Source of the DNA: Microvirga massiliensis
Lineage (GTDB): Bacteria; Pseudomonadota; Alphaproteobacteria; Rhizobiales; Beijerinckiaceae
NCBI RefSeq assembly: GCF_001006805.1
Contig: NZ_LN811350.1
Coordinates: forward strand, 36,818-100,817
Direction of reading: 5' to 3'
Length of the DNA: 64,000 bases
Shown here piece by piece: positions 1 to 10,200 of this stretch (its first letter is position 1; every line of letters starts with the position of its first letter). A program made the position numbers and the translations under genes. The notes under the pieces were generated by a model. It made no database searches. It was not told where the DNA came from and saw only the letters and a list, made by a program, of their open reading frames with translations.

Positions 1-1
1 G

Positions 2-532
2 CTCGATTCCCTGCCGGCCCGCTTCGTCCACCACGGCTTCAAGGCCGGAGAGCCGCTCACCTTCCGTGACGGCATGGTCGTTCGTACCCACCCTCTCAAC
101 CACCCGGGTGGAGCGACGGCGTACCGCTTCGATCACGGAGGGCGGGCGGTCTGCTACGTGAGCGACCTCGAGCACAGGGACCCATGGCCGGATCCCGGCC
201 TCGCAGCCTTCGTGCAAGATGCGGATCTCGTCATCTACGACGGCATGTTCTCCTCGCAGGAATACCAGCCGTGCCAGGGCTGGGGCCACTCGACCTGGGA
301 AAAGGGGGTCGAGCTGTGCCAAGCCGCCGGCGTGAAGGCGCTTGCCATTTTCCATCTCTATCCCGGGCACGATGACGATTTGCTGCTGGCCCGGGAGGCG
401 GAAATCCAGAAGGTGATGCCGAGCGCCTTCATCCCGTGCGACCGGCAGGCCGTCGCCTATCACCCGATCTGCATGCGCGACTCGGATTCCCTTGCGGACG
501 CAACGGGCCGCCTTAAGGTGGCGAACGGATAG
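2..532 (+). CDS. Metallo-beta-lactamase-fold hydrolase, 3' part of gene
   Basis: The frame is open from base 2, so the start lies upstream of the window and about 176 residues remain. Metal-ligand-like motifs of the MBL fold are visible: HPLNHPGG, then SDLEH with the bridging aspartate, a DGMF segment, and a late histidine in FHLYPGHDD. This pattern is typical of MBL hydrolases of the phosphodiesterase/RNase Z-like branch, which are cytoplasmic and bind two metal ions. The substrate cannot be told. The short gap to the next gene allows co-transcription but no functional link is evident. Confidence 0.8.
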   Translation, partial: LDSLPARFVHHGFKAGEPLTFRDGMVVRTHPLNHPGGATAYRFDHGGRAVCYVSDLEHRDPWPDPGLAAFVQDADLVIYDGMFSSQEYQPCQGWGHSTWEKGVELCQAAGVKALAIFHLYPGHDDDLLLAREAEIQKVMPSAFIPCDRQAVAYHPICMRDSDSLADATGRLKVANG

Positions 533-602
533 CTGCCACCCAAACCGATTTCATGCCTGATTCGTGCTTCGGCCGGATTCTCCGGCCCTCCTGCGCCTGC
601 CG

Positions 603-1613
603 ATGCCGGAGCTGATCTATCCGGCCGTCGCGGCGGTCAGCGCGGGACTCTGTGCCCTTCTCATCATCGCGCTTCATCCATTGCTGGTGCGCTATGCGAT
701 GGCACGCCCGAATGCACGATCGAGCCATCGTGTTCCGACGCCGCAGGGTGGCGGGCTGGCGGTCATTGCGGCGACCTTCTTCGTCGCCGGAGCGATCCTG
801 GTCGGGACGGGTCAAGGGCTTGCTGGGCCCGCGAGCGTTGCCGCGGCCGGCGCCCTCCTCGCTCTCCTCGGAGCGGTCGACGACATCAAGCCGCTCCCGG
901 CAGTGCCGCGGCTTCTCGTTCAGTTCTTTGCGGTCACTACGGTCGTCGTCGCCTCGGAGGTGCAGATCTTTCCCGAGGCGGTTCCCTCAAGTGTCGAGCG
1001 GGCGATTCTCGTTTTTGCAGGCGTCTGGTTCGTGAACCTCGTCAACTTCATGGACGGCATCGACTGGATTACGGTCGCCGAGGTGGTGCCGATCACGGCC
1101 TTCCTGGCCTGTCTCGGAGTTGTCGGCCTCGTGCCTCCAGTTCCGGCGATCGCCGCAGCTTCGCTATGCGGCGCGATGCTCGGCTTTGCGCCGTTCAACC
1201 GGCCGGTCGCGCGGCTCTTTCTCGGGGATGTTGGCTCTCTTCCGATCGGCCTGATCCTGGGATGGCTGTTGCTCGAGCTCGCCACCACCGGCGCCATCGT
1301 CGCCGCTATCCTTCTCCCTCTCTATTATCTGGCGGACGCCACGATCACGCTCCTGAGGCGCCTCGTCGCCGGCGAACGGATCTGGGAGGCGCACCGCACG
1401 CACTTCTATCAGCGCGCCTCGGACCATGGCTTCTCGATGCTCGCGGTGAGTGGGCGGGTCTTTGGGTTGAACATCGTCCTCGCGGTCCTCGCGGGAGTGA
1501 CGATCCTGTGGCCGCAACCGGCCGTCCAGATGCTCGCCCTGGCAGCCGGGGTCGTTGCTGTGACGCTTCAGCTGCGCCGCTTTGCCGGGTACGGAGGGAT
1601 GGTGTGGGGATGA
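603..1613 (+). CDS. Polyprenyl-phosphate sugar-1-phosphate transferase (MraY/WecA family)
   Basis: An integral membrane enzyme of about 336 residues that transfers a sugar-1-phosphate from a UDP-sugar to undecaprenyl phosphate, starting O-antigen or another surface glycan. Family motifs are present in order: DDIKPLP (the Asp pair), NFMDGID, LFLGDVGSLPIGL and the His-rich AHRTHFYQR loop, separated by hydrophobic helices. I chose the ATG at 603 because MPELIYPAV leads straight into the first membrane helix; a GTG at 564 would add 13 uncharacteristic residues. The neighbours, an epimerase and a CapD-like dehydratase, support a role in LPS or capsule synthesis rather than peptidoglycan. Confidence 0.88.
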   Translation: MPELIYPAVAAVSAGLCALLIIALHPLLVRYAMARPNARSSHRVPTPQGGGLAVIAATFFVAGAILVGTGQGLAGPASVAAAGALLALLGAVDDIKPLPAVPRLLVQFFAVTTVVVASEVQIFPEAVPSSVERAILVFAGVWFVNLVNFMDGIDWITVAEVVPITAFLACLGVVGLVPPVPAIAAASLCGAMLGFAPFNRPVARLFLGDVGSLPIGLILGWLLLELATTGAIVAAILLPLYYLADATITLLRRLVAGERIWEAHRTHFYQRASDHGFSMLAVSGRVFGLNIVLAVLAGVTILWPQPAVQMLALAAGVVAVTLQLRRFAGYGGMVWG

Positions 1614-1646
1614 AACCTGCCCTTGCCCTGCTCTCCAGTGCGACAG

Positions 1647-1670
1647 GCAGCGCCTTCGCGACGGCGCTGC
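1647..1670 (+). terminator. Stem-loop after the glycan transferase gene
   Basis: GCAGCGCC and GGCGCTGC form an 8-bp stem around an 8-nt loop, followed by GCCGGTTTT. It lies between the transferase stop and the next start, so it may be a weak intrinsic terminator or attenuator. Confidence 0.45.
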
Positions 1671-1696
1671 GCCGGTTTTGACAGCATGGTGTTTGC

Positions 1697-2629
1697 ATGA
1701 AGCGGCCTCTGATCGCTCTCACGGGAAGCACCGGATTCATCGGACAAGCCGTGCTGGCGGGCCTCTCCCGCCGCGGCATGAACGTACGGGTTCTTCTGCG
1801 GCGGCCCATGAATGTGCCCGAGGCGGCTTCGAGTGCCGTCATCGGGGACCTCGCATCTCCGCAGAACATGGCGGCTGCCCTGCGCGACGTCGATGCGGTC
1901 GTCCACTCGGCGGGAATCGCCCATGCGATGTCGGGCTTTCCGGAGGACGACTACCGGGCGATCAACACCGAAGCGACGATCGCTCTGGCCCGTGCGGCCG
2001 AGCGTGCCGGCGTGAAGCGCTTCGTCTTTCTGTCGTCGGTCCGGGCGCAATGCGGGCCGAGCGCACCCGGAACCCTCGACGAAAGCGCCAAAGCCCGCCC
2101 GGTGGATGCCTATGGCCGCTCGAAGTTCGAGGCCGAGCAGGGCCTCGCGGATCTCTCGATTGACTGGGTCGCGCTGCGGCCCGTGCTCGTCTATGGCCCC
2201 GGTGTGAAGGGCAATCTGGCCGAACTCCTGAGGATCGCGCGGACACCTTGGCCTCTGCCCCTCGGCAAGTTCTCCGGGCGTCGGTCCCTGGTATCTCTGG
2301 AGGATCTCGTCGCGGCGATTGCTCTCGTGCTCGGAACGGAGGGCCCCTTGCAGCGTCCGCTCATCGTTGCCGAGCCGGAGCCTTTGACGGTCGGCGAGAT
2401 GGTCGCGGCGCTGCGGCACGGGTTCGGTCGCCGGCCAGGCCTGCTGCCGGTGCCGGAAGCTCTGATGACCGCCTTTGCTCGCCTGACAGGCCGCGGAGAG
2501 CTGATCGAAAGGCTCGCGGGCTCGCTCGTGGCGAACCCGGCCCAGCTCATGGCGCTCGGATGGCAGCCTGCTCTTGCAGCGCGGGATGGGCTCGCTCAGC
2601 TGGCGCGAGCGTCTGCATCCGGCGCCTGA
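1697..2629 (+). CDS. NAD-dependent sugar epimerase/dehydratase (extended SDR)
   Basis: A 310-residue Rossmann-fold protein. The N-terminal TGSTGFIG is the dinucleotide-binding motif, FLSSVRA supplies the catalytic Ser region and YGRSK the Tyr-x-x-x-Lys pair. Such proteins interconvert nucleotide-sugar stereoisomers in the cytoplasm; the closest type I recall is the 4-epimerase working with WecA-like transferases in O-antigen synthesis, which fits the gene just upstream. Its 3' end overlaps the convergent CapD-like gene by 83 bases. The exact sugar is unknown. Confidence 0.85.
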   Translation: MKRPLIALTGSTGFIGQAVLAGLSRRGMNVRVLLRRPMNVPEAASSAVIGDLASPQNMAAALRDVDAVVHSAGIAHAMSGFPEDDYRAINTEATIALARAAERAGVKRFVFLSSVRAQCGPSAPGTLDESAKARPVDAYGRSKFEAEQGLADLSIDWVALRPVLVYGPGVKGNLAELLRIARTPWPLPLGKFSGRRSLVSLEDLVAAIALVLGTEGPLQRPLIVAEPEPLTVGEMVAALRHGFGRRPGLLPVPEALMTAFARLTGRGELIERLAGSLVANPAQLMALGWQPALAARDGLAQLARASASGA

Positions 2630-4529
2630 AGCCCGGCACTGCCTCTTCGAATACCGCCTCCGCCCGGGCCCTGTCCTCGGCACGCACGGCCTCGTCGAGG
2701 CGGGCGAGCCAAGCCTCGAGACGTGCGCGATCAGCGAAGACCGGTTGCGCCGCCATGACGCCGTCGATGCCGATCTCGGCCATGGGCTCCTCCCGCGCGA
2801 AGAGGATCTCGTGCAGGCGCTCGCCCGGCCGCGCCCCCGTAACCATGATATCCACGTCCTCGCCGGGTTCGAAGCCCGCCAGGCGGATCATGCGCTCCGC
2901 GAGCTCGTAGATCCGGACGGGTTGTCCCATCTTGAGGACATAGACCGAAGCCCGCTCGTCGCCATTGGCCCCGTCCTTCACGGAGCGTCCCTCGCCGTCC
3001 GCATGAGAGGCCGAGGTCAGGACCAGATCTGCGGCTTCGCGAGTGGTCATGAAATAGCGGACCATCTCCGGGTGGGTCACCGTCACGGGCCCCCCGCGGG
3101 CGATCTGCGCCTTGAATTTCGGGACCACCGACCCGACCGAGCCGAGGACGTTTCCGAAACGCACGGCGATCAGGCGGGTCGCGCCGCCCTGCCCCATCGA
3201 TTCCGCGTCGAGCGCCTGCGCATACATTTCGGCGAAGCGCTTCGTGACCCCGAGCATCGAGACGGGCTCGATCGCTTTGTCCGTCGAGATCATGACGAGA
3301 CTGGCGGCCCCGGCGGCGACCGCCGCATCGGCGACGTTCACGGAGCCGAAGACGTTCGTCTTGATGCCCTCCGCCCAGTCCTTCTCGAGATAGGGGACGT
3401 GCTTCAGCGCCGCCGCGTGCAGGACGATGTCGGGCCTGAATTCTTGCATGATCGCATGGATGCGCTCACGGTCGCGCACGTCGGCCAGCACCCCCTCGAC
3501 ACGCGTTTCCCCATCGGAAATCGCGGGCGTCTCGAGGGCGTGGTGAAGGGAGGGCTCCGAACTCTCCAGGATCAGGAGATCGGAAGCCGCGAAGGCCACG
3601 GCCCGGGCGCAGATCTCGGATCCGATCGACCCGCCGCCGCCCGTCACGAGGACGCGCTTGCCGCGCACGAGATGCTCAAGGCGCTGACGGTCGATCTGAA
3701 CGGTCGGGCGCAACAGGAGATCCTCGATCTCGAGCGGCGCGAGCTCCGCGTCGCGCACTCCGTCTCCCAGGCTCGTGAAGCGCGAGAGTGGCACCCCGAG
3801 ACGCCGAGCCCGTGCGAGCAGCGTATCGGGATCGGCCTCCGGTGCGAGGGCACTCGGGGTCGCGACAAGGCGCCGGATCGCGATGCCGCGCTCCTGAAAA
3901 TCATGAACGACCTGATCGAGATCCGTGAAGTCGCCGAGCACCGGAATGCCGCGAATCGTCTGGCCGAGATCATCGATCCGGTGCGAGAGGATCCCGTGCG
4001 GCTGGATCTTCTTGACGGTGCCGGACTCGATGGCGCGCAGCACGACCTCGATGTCGCCAGCTCTTCCGAGCAGCAGCGTCGGCGTCGTGGCATCGCGCCG
4101 GATCGTGTTCCGGGAGCGGACATATTTGAAATACCGGAACGCGAGACGCGGCCCACCCAGTGCGAACATCTGGAGGAGCCAGTAGAGGGCGATCGCGATT
4201 TTGCCGAAGAAATACGACCCGAAGAAATGCGGGGAGACCAGGATGTAGTCGATGACGAGAAGCGTCATCGCGAGCAGCGTCGCAGCCCGGAAGATGTTAA
4301 ACAGATCCGGGAGCGAGGCGAAGCGCCACTTCGAGCGGTAGAGCTGGAACCAGCCGTAGACGAGCCCCGAAAAGGCCACGAAGGGGATGAGGAAGATCGG
4401 CAGATAGGCGAGCCGCTCGTCGAGGAGCGGCCCCTCGAATCGCACCACGAGCGTCGCAACGATGGCGATTGCCGTCGCGACGAGGTCATGCGCGATGATG
4501 AGCGCCTTCTTGAACTCCTGACGTTTCAT
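2547..4529 (-). CDS. CapD/WbpM-like nucleotide-sugar dehydratase/epimerase, membrane-bound
   Basis: 660 residues, the usual length of the long CapD/WbpM class. The first about 130 residues form four hydrophobic helices, followed by a CoA-binding-like Rossmann domain and, from about residue 295, an SDR domain with VTGGGGSIGSE, ISTDKAIEP and MLGVTKR. The last has Met in place of the usual catalytic Tyr of YxxxK, as in WbpM-type 4,6-dehydratases (family knowledge). It probably makes a UDP-4-keto-6-deoxy-hexosamine for surface glycan. It runs toward the epimerase gene and overlaps its end. Confidence 0.9.
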   Translation of the reverse strand: MKRQEFKKALIIAHDLVATAIAIVATLVVRFEGPLLDERLAYLPIFLIPFVAFSGLVYGWFQLYRSKWRFASLPDLFNIFRAATLLAMTLLVIDYILVSPHFFGSYFFGKIAIALYWLLQMFALGGPRLAFRYFKYVRSRNTIRRDATTPTLLLGRAGDIEVVLRAIESGTVKKIQPHGILSHRIDDLGQTIRGIPVLGDFTDLDQVVHDFQERGIAIRRLVATPSALAPEADPDTLLARARRLGVPLSRFTSLGDGVRDAELAPLEIEDLLLRPTVQIDRQRLEHLVRGKRVLVTGGGGSIGSEICARAVAFAASDLLILESSEPSLHHALETPAISDGETRVEGVLADVRDRERIHAIMQEFRPDIVLHAAALKHVPYLEKDWAEGIKTNVFGSVNVADAAVAAGAASLVMISTDKAIEPVSMLGVTKRFAEMYAQALDAESMGQGGATRLIAVRFGNVLGSVGSVVPKFKAQIARGGPVTVTHPEMVRYFMTTREAADLVLTSASHADGEGRSVKDGANGDERASVYVLKMGQPVRIYELAERMIRLAGFEPGEDVDIMVTGARPGERLHEILFAREEPMAEIGIDGVMAAQPVFADRARLEAWLARLDEAVRAEDRARAEAVFEEAVPGFRRRMQTLAPAERAHPALQEQAAIRAP

Positions 4530-4631
4530 GATCTCGCGGAGGCTGGACGGGGCCGCGGTATCTGCTGCGCCCGATGCTTTGTCAACGAAGCGGGCGGTAT
4601 GGCTCCATCCCTGACGGTAAGCTTCGATCCG

Positions 4632-5252
4632 TCAGCACGTATTACGGCCACGCTTCCAGCCGAGGCCGGCGAGGATGAAGTCGGCCATGACATCGACCGG
4701 CGGATTCGGTCGCTGAGCACATTGCGCACAAAGGCCCGGATGAAAGAACCGGACGAGTGAGACGTGGGCGCAACGCGCAGCGAGCGCGACATCCGGAACG
4801 TCGAATTCCCCGGACTCGACACCCTGGGCCACCAATTCCTGGAACATGGCATAGACCCGGTCGATGTGCCGGTCGATGACGTTCCAGCTCTCCGTCATGG
4901 CGACCTCGACCATCTCGTGCATCCGCTGGTGGTCGGTATAGCGTGAAATCGTGAGACGATGGCCGGTGGCGATCAACGCACGCAGTCGCTCGGCCGCGGG
5001 ACCAGGCTGTTCGACGATCGCCTCGAGAGCTGCCTCCATCTCCCCGGTGATGCGTTCGGCCACGGCTTCGTTGATGGCCTTCTTCGAGTCGAAGAACCGG
5101 TAGACATTGGCCGGACTCATCCGGAGCGCCTTGGCGATATCCGCCACGGTGGTCTTCTGGTATCCGATTTCGCGAAAATACCGCTCCGCCGTCTCGACGA
5201 TACGATGGCGGGTATCCGCGTCCGATGAACGGACAGCAGCTTCTGTACTCAT
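4632..5252 (-). CDS. TetR-family transcriptional repressor
   Basis: 206 residues. The N-terminal helix-turn-helix is clear (about residues 25-60, ending in NVYRFFDSKKAI), followed by a divergent helical ligand-binding domain. The ATG overlaps the stop of the upstream ABC ATPase gene in an ATGA, so the two are probably translationally coupled. A palindrome just upstream of its start matches a site before the RND pump genes, so it likely represses itself and the pump; the inducer is unknown. The regulation is inference from the shared site. Confidence 0.88.
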   Translation of the reverse strand: MSTEAAVRSSDADTRHRIVETAERYFREIGYQKTTVADIAKALRMSPANVYRFFDSKKAINEAVAERITGEMEAALEAIVEQPGPAAERLRALIATGHRLTISRYTDHQRMHEMVEVAMTESWNVIDRHIDRVYAMFQELVAQGVESGEFDVPDVALAARCAHVSLVRFFHPGLCAQCAQRPNPPVDVMADFILAGLGWKRGRNTC

Positions 5253-6052
5253 GTGCTGACGTTATGACGAAATTCGTCAATCGTCAAAGCATGCCTTGGA
5301 ATGATGAGCGGCCAGCCGTCGACGAGCTTCACCTCGGCCTCAATCCCGAAGGCATCCGCAAGGCGTGGCGCCGTCAGCACCTCGCGCGGCGTCCCCGAGG
5401 CTTCGATCCGCCCGGATTTCAGGAGCAGCACCTCGTCGGCATAGCGTGCGGCCAGCGCGAGGTCGTGCATGATGCAGGCGATCGTGCCGCCGGCGCGCGC
5501 GCGCTCCTGGAGGACATCGAGGACGATGAGCTGATGGCGCGGGTCGAGGGCGGCGACGGGTTCGTCCGCGAGGAGGATGGCGCTTTCGGTCGCGAGCGCG
5601 CGCGCGAGGAGCGCCCGGGCCCGTTCCCCTCCCGAGAGGGATGAGGCCGGCCGGCTGGCGAGCGCCGCGAGGCCGACCGCCGCGAGGGCCGAGGAGACAG
5701 CCGATTCCCCTGGCCCGAGCCGGTCCGGCACTTCCCCGTGCGGCAGGCGCCCGAGCGCGACCACATCGCGGACCGGGATCGGCCAGGCAACCGTGCCCCC
5801 TTGGGCGAGGTAGGCAATGCGGCGCGCCCTCTCCCGCGCGGTCATGCGTTCGAGCGGCGCCCCGTCGAGCAGGATCGTCCCCCGCGTGGGCGCCTGCAGG
5901 CCCGCAAGGGTCTTGAGAAGCGTCGTCTTGCCGGCCCCGTTCGGGCCGACGATTGCCGTCAGGCGGCCGGAGCGCAGGACGGCATCGACCCCGTCCAGAA
6001 CCGTCCGGTCGCCGAGCCGGACCGAGATGCCGGAGGCCTGGAGAGCGGTCAT
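5249..6052 (-). CDS. Iron(III)-siderophore/heme-type ABC transporter ATP-binding protein
   Basis: 267 residues from the ATG at 6052, which overlaps the permease stop by 4 bases (ATGA). Walker A is GPNGAGKTT, the signature LSGGERARA, Walker B ILLADEP, and an H-loop HD follows. The FecE/HmuV-type layout with its short C-terminal tail fits iron, heme or cobalamin uptake. It energises the FecCD permease encoded just upstream; no periplasmic binding protein is encoded nearby, so the substrate is not determined. The last codons carry the operator-like palindrome of the following tetR gene. Confidence 0.88.
   Translation of the reverse strand: MTALQASGISVRLGDRTVLDGVDAVLRSGRLTAIVGPNGAGKTTLLKTLAGLQAPTRGTILLDGAPLERMTARERARRIAYLAQGGTVAWPIPVRDVVALGRLPHGEVPDRLGPGESAVSSALAAVGLAALASRPASSLSGGERARALLARALATESAILLADEPVAALDPRHQLIVLDVLQERARAGGTIACIMHDLALAARYADEVLLLKSGRIEASGTPREVLTAPRLADAFGIEAEVKLVDGWPLIIPRHALTIDEFRHNVST
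5265..5286. promoter_or_regulatory. Predicted TetR operator 1
   Basis: TGACGAA at 5265 and TCGTCA ending at 5286 bracket a 22-bp site; its first 15 bases are a near-perfect palindrome (TGACGAA-A-TTCGTCA). It begins 13 bases upstream of the tetR start and lies inside the last codons of the ABC ATPase gene. A second site of the same length and arms lies at 11669-11690 before the efflux adaptor gene. Confidence 0.65.
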
Positions 6053-7110
6053 GCGGGCGCCTCGACGAGTTCGGCCTTCCGGTGGGCGATGATCCACAGG
6101 AAGAAGGGAACTCCGACGAGCGCGGTCACGACGCCGAGCTTCACTTCCACAGCGGCCGGAATCAGCCGGACTCCGATATCGGCACTGAGCAGCAGGGCCG
6201 CTCCTGCCCATCCGGCCGGAACGACGGTGCGGGACGGATCATGCCCGACCAGCGGGCGCACGAGGTGGGGCGCCACGAGACCGACGAAGCCGACCGCCCC
6301 TGCGACCGCAACGGAAGCTCCCGTCGCGACCGCGGCCGCGGCGACGATCGCCAGCCGCAGGCGGCCGATTCCGATCCCGAGGCTCTGCGCCGTCTCCTCA
6401 CCGAGAGCGAGCGCCCTCAGGCCCTTGCTGCTCCACAACAGGGCCGCCGAGGTGACGATCGCAAACGGGAGAAGGAGAAGTACATGTCTGATCGAGCGGT
6501 CCTCGAGCGAGCCCAGGAGCCAGAACACGATCTCCGTCACGGCGAAAGGATTGGGCGAAAGATTGATGGCGAGTGACGTTCCGGCACTCGCGAGGCTCGC
6601 GACGGCGAGTCCCGACAGCACGAGCACGACGACCGTCGCGTTGCGCCCGGCGACCGCGAGCACGAGACCGATCGAGATCACCGCTCCCGCAATCGCCGCG
6701 AAGGGCAGCGCAAAGGACAGGGCGCCCGCCCAGCCCGAATAGAGGACGACGACGGCCCCGAAGGCCGCAGCCTGCGGAGCCCCGAAGACGCTCGGATCGG
6801 CGAGAGGATTGCGCAGCAAGCCTTGAAGAGCCGCGCCGGACAAACCGAGGAGCCAGCCGATCAGGATGGCGAGGACGGTCCGGGGCAAGCGGATCTCACG
6901 CACGATGGTGCTAGCGGGACCAAGATCGGTCACGAGTGCCCACGCGGCCTGCACGGGGGACAGAGGCGCTGGGCCGACTGCGAGCGAGACGAGGGCGAGC
7001 GCGATGACGAGTGCCGCGAGAGCGGCGGTCAAATGGCTCGCAGCACGGACGCGAACTGACCTGATCGGGAGGAGCGGTGTTCTGTCCTGGTGAACGTGCA
7101 AGAGATCCAA
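6049..7110 (-). CDS. FecCD-family ABC transporter permease
   Basis: About 353 residues with many hydrophobic helices; the stretches REIRLPRTVLAILIGW and GAALQGLLRNPLADPS are hallmarks of FecCD/BtuC permeases that import iron-siderophore, heme or cobalamin. The frame opens with TTG at 7110 and has no obvious ATG before the first helix, so the start is uncertain. It overlaps the ATPase gene by 4 bases and forms an operon with it and with tetR. Confidence 0.88.
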   Translation of the reverse strand: MDLLHVHQDRTPLLPIRSVRVRAASHLTAALAALVIALALVSLAVGPAPLSPVQAAWALVTDLGPASTIVREIRLPRTVLAILIGWLLGLSGAALQGLLRNPLADPSVFGAPQAAAFGAVVVLYSGWAGALSFALPFAAIAGAVISIGLVLAVAGRNATVVVLVLSGLAVASLASAGTSLAINLSPNPFAVTEIVFWLLGSLEDRSIRHVLLLLPFAIVTSAALLWSSKGLRALALGEETAQSLGIGIGRLRLAIVAAAAVATGASVAVAGAVGFVGLVAPHLVRPLVGHDPSRTVVPAGWAGAALLLSADIGVRLIPAAVEVKLGVVTALVGVPFFLWIIAHRKAELVEAPA

Positions 7111-7132
7111 AATCCCAACGCCGCGCCGCCAC

Positions 7133-7208
7133 CCTCACCCGGCTGCGCACCGCTGCCGCTTTACCTCTCCCCGGAGGGAGAGGTCGCGCACGAAGTGCGC
7201 GGGTGAGG
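7133..7208. repeat. Nested palindromic intergenic repeat element
   Basis: Outer arms CCTCACCC/GGGTGAGG, a GCGCAC/GTGCGC pair and an inner ACCTCTCCC/GGGAGAGGT stem give a cruciform-prone unit of about 76 bp between the RND gene stop and the permease start. This type of CCTCACCC-CTCTCCC palindrome is, as I recall, widely dispersed in alphaproteobacterial genomes. It may also end transcription from the RND operon. Confidence 0.7.
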
Positions 7209-7266
7209 AGGGAACCACGGCCTTATGCTGATCGCGCGCCCTATATCACGCCTCTTGAACGGTCGC

Positions 7267-10200
7267 CTACTCTGCGGCGATCGCGTAGGGCTGCGCTGGA
7301 ACAGGGTGCAGCACGCTGACTTCAGCCTCCGGCACCGAGTCGGGCACGTCGTCGAGCGTGCGCCGGAACCACAATGCGTAGAGCGCCGGCAGGAAGAGCA
7401 GCGTCAGGAAGGTCGCGACGAACAGGCCACCCATGATCGTGTAGGCCATGGGTCCCCAGAAGGCTGACCTCGAGAGCGGGATCATGGCAAGGATCGCGGC
7501 GAGAGCCGTCAGCACCACGGGCCTTGCGCGGCGCACGGTCGCCTCAATGATCGCTTCGCGCCGGCTGAGCCCCGTCGTGACGTCGTGCTCGATCTGGTCC
7601 ACGAGAATCACGGTGTTGCGCATGATCATGCCCGCCAGCGCGATGAGCCCGAGGAGAGCCACGAAGCCGAAGGGCTTGCTGGCGAGATTCAGGGCAAGCG
7701 AGGCGCCGATGATGCCGAGCGGCGCGGTCAGGAAGACGAGAGCCAGCCGCGAGAAGCTCTGGAGTTGGATCATCAGCAGCGTCAGCATCGCGGCGAGCAT
7801 GACGGGAAAGAGCACGTAGATCGAAGCGTTCGCCTTCTCGGATTCCTCGACAGCGCCACCGATCTCGAGCCGGTAGCCGGCCGGGAGTTTGTCGCGGATA
7901 GTCTGGAGATTCGGCCAGATCGCGGCTGTGACGTCCGGCGGCTGAACGCCGTCGATCACGTCGGCGCGGACCGTGATGGACATGTCCCGGTTGCGGCGCC
8001 AGAGGATCGGCTCTTCGTGTGTGTATTCGATATGCCCGACTTGGGCGAGGGGAACGGGAATCCCGTTGCGCGACACGATCGTGAGATCGCCGATCCGGCC
8101 GAGATCGAGCCGCTCCGACGGAACCGCGCGCGCAATCACCTCGACGCGCTCCGTGCTCTGCCGCACGGTGGTGACCGGGACGCCGGAGAGCAGCGTCTGC
8201 AGCGTCTGCGAGACGGTCTGCGGATCGAGCCCGAGAACGCGCGCCCGCTCCTGATCGACGACGATGCGCACGGCCGGACTCATCTCGTTCCAGTCGAGAT
8301 GCGGGTCGACGACCTGAGCATTCCGGCGCATGACGTCGCGGACGTCCGATGCGATCTCGCGAACCTTCATGGGATCGGGTCCGACGACGCGGAATTGCAC
8401 GGGGAAGCCGACCGGAGGTCCGAAATTGAAACGGTCGACGCGCACGCGCGCCTCCGAGAGCGTGCCCTCGGCGACGGCGCGCTCCAGCCGGGCCTTGATG
8501 CGCTCCCGAGCGTCGACATCCTTCGCCACGATGACGATCTCGGCAAACGACGTATTGGGCAGTTGCGGGTTAAGGCCGAGCCAGAAGCGGGGCGATCCCT
8601 GTCCGACATAGGTCGTGTAGGTCGCGATGTCCTCGTCACCGGCGAGCAGCGCTTCTGCCGTCTCCGCGGTGCGCCGCGTTGCTCCGATCGCGCTTCCTTC
8701 GGGAAGCCTCACCTGCAGGAACAGTTCCGGACGCTCGGAGAGCGGGAAGAACTGCTGCTGCACGTGGCCGAACGCCACGATGGCCGTAATGAAGACGACG
8801 AGCGTCGTCACGACCGTCAGGCCACGGCGGCGGACGCAGGCCTGCACGACACGGCGCAACGCGCGATAGATCCGTGTCTCGTAGATCGCATGCGGATCGG
8901 CATGCCCCTTGGCGAGGGACGCCGGCAGCAGCTTCACGCCGAGATAAGGAGTGAAGATCACCGCCACGAACCAGGACGCCACGAGAGAGATCGCCACGAC
9001 CCAGAAGATGCCGCCGGCATATTCGCCGACGGCGGAGTTCGCGAAGCCGATCGGCAGGAATCCCGCAGCCGTGACGAGCGTGCCGGTGAGCATCGGGAAG
9101 GCGGTCGACGTCCATGCAAAGCCGGCTGCGCTGATGCGGTCCCAGCCCTGCTCCATCTTCACGGTCATCATCTCGACCGCGATGATCGCATCGTCGACGA
9201 GGAGCCCGAGGGCGATGATCAGCGCACCGAGCGTGATCCGGTGCAGGTCCATGCCGAGCACCATCATCACCACGAAGGTGATGGCGAGGACGAGAGGGAC
9301 GGAGAGCGCGACGACGATGCCGGTGCGCCACCCGAGCGACAGAAAGCTGACGAACAGCACGATCAGCAGTGCCTCGACGAAGGAGCGCTCGAACTCTCCG
9401 ATCGCGTGCTCCACGACCTGCGGCTGATCCGCGACCTGCTCGATCTCGAACCCGACCGGTACCTGAGCCATGAAGGCATTGGTCTCGGCCTGCACGGCTT
9501 CGCCGAAGGTCAGGATGTTCGCGCCCTTCGCCATCACGATGCCGATTCCGAGCGCCGGCGTGCCACGCTGCCGCACAAGGAAATCGGGCGGGTCCTCGAA
9601 TCCGTGGCTGACGGTGGCGATATCGCCCAACCTGAAGACGCGCCCGTCTGCTTCGACCGGCGTTTCGGCGACAGCTTTCGCGCCTTCGAGGGCACCAGTC
9701 ACGCGCACTGCGATCCGCTGAGCCGCGCTCTCGACGGTGCCCGCCGGCGTGACGGCGTTCTGCCGGGCGAGCGAGTCGAAGATCGCCTGCGGCGAGAGGC
9801 CGAGCGTCGCGAGCTTCGCATGGCTGAACTCGACGTGGATGCGCTCATCCTGCACGCCGTAGATGTTCACCTTCACGACGGAGGGAATCTTGAGGAGATG
9901 CTGCCGGAGGGCTTCCGCAATCGTCTTGAGCTGCGCGTAGTCGGCGCCCGTACCGGTGAGCATGTAGAGGACGGAATCCACGTCCCCGTATTCGTCGTTG
10001 ACGTTCGGCCCGATCAATCCGCTCGGCAATTCGCTATGCAGATCATCGAGTTTCTTCCGCAGCTGGTAGAAGAGTTCGGGCACCTGCTTCGCTGGCGTGT
10101 TGTCGCGCAAAGACACCTGCATGGCCGTGAAGGCGGGCTTTGTGTAGGTCTGCACCTTGTCGAAGAACGGCAGCTCCTGGAGCTTCTTCTCGATGCGGTC

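Noticed and set aside
2574..4760. 728-codon plus-strand frame opposite the CapD-like gene
   Set aside because: Antisense shadow of a recognised gene; no motifs of its own.
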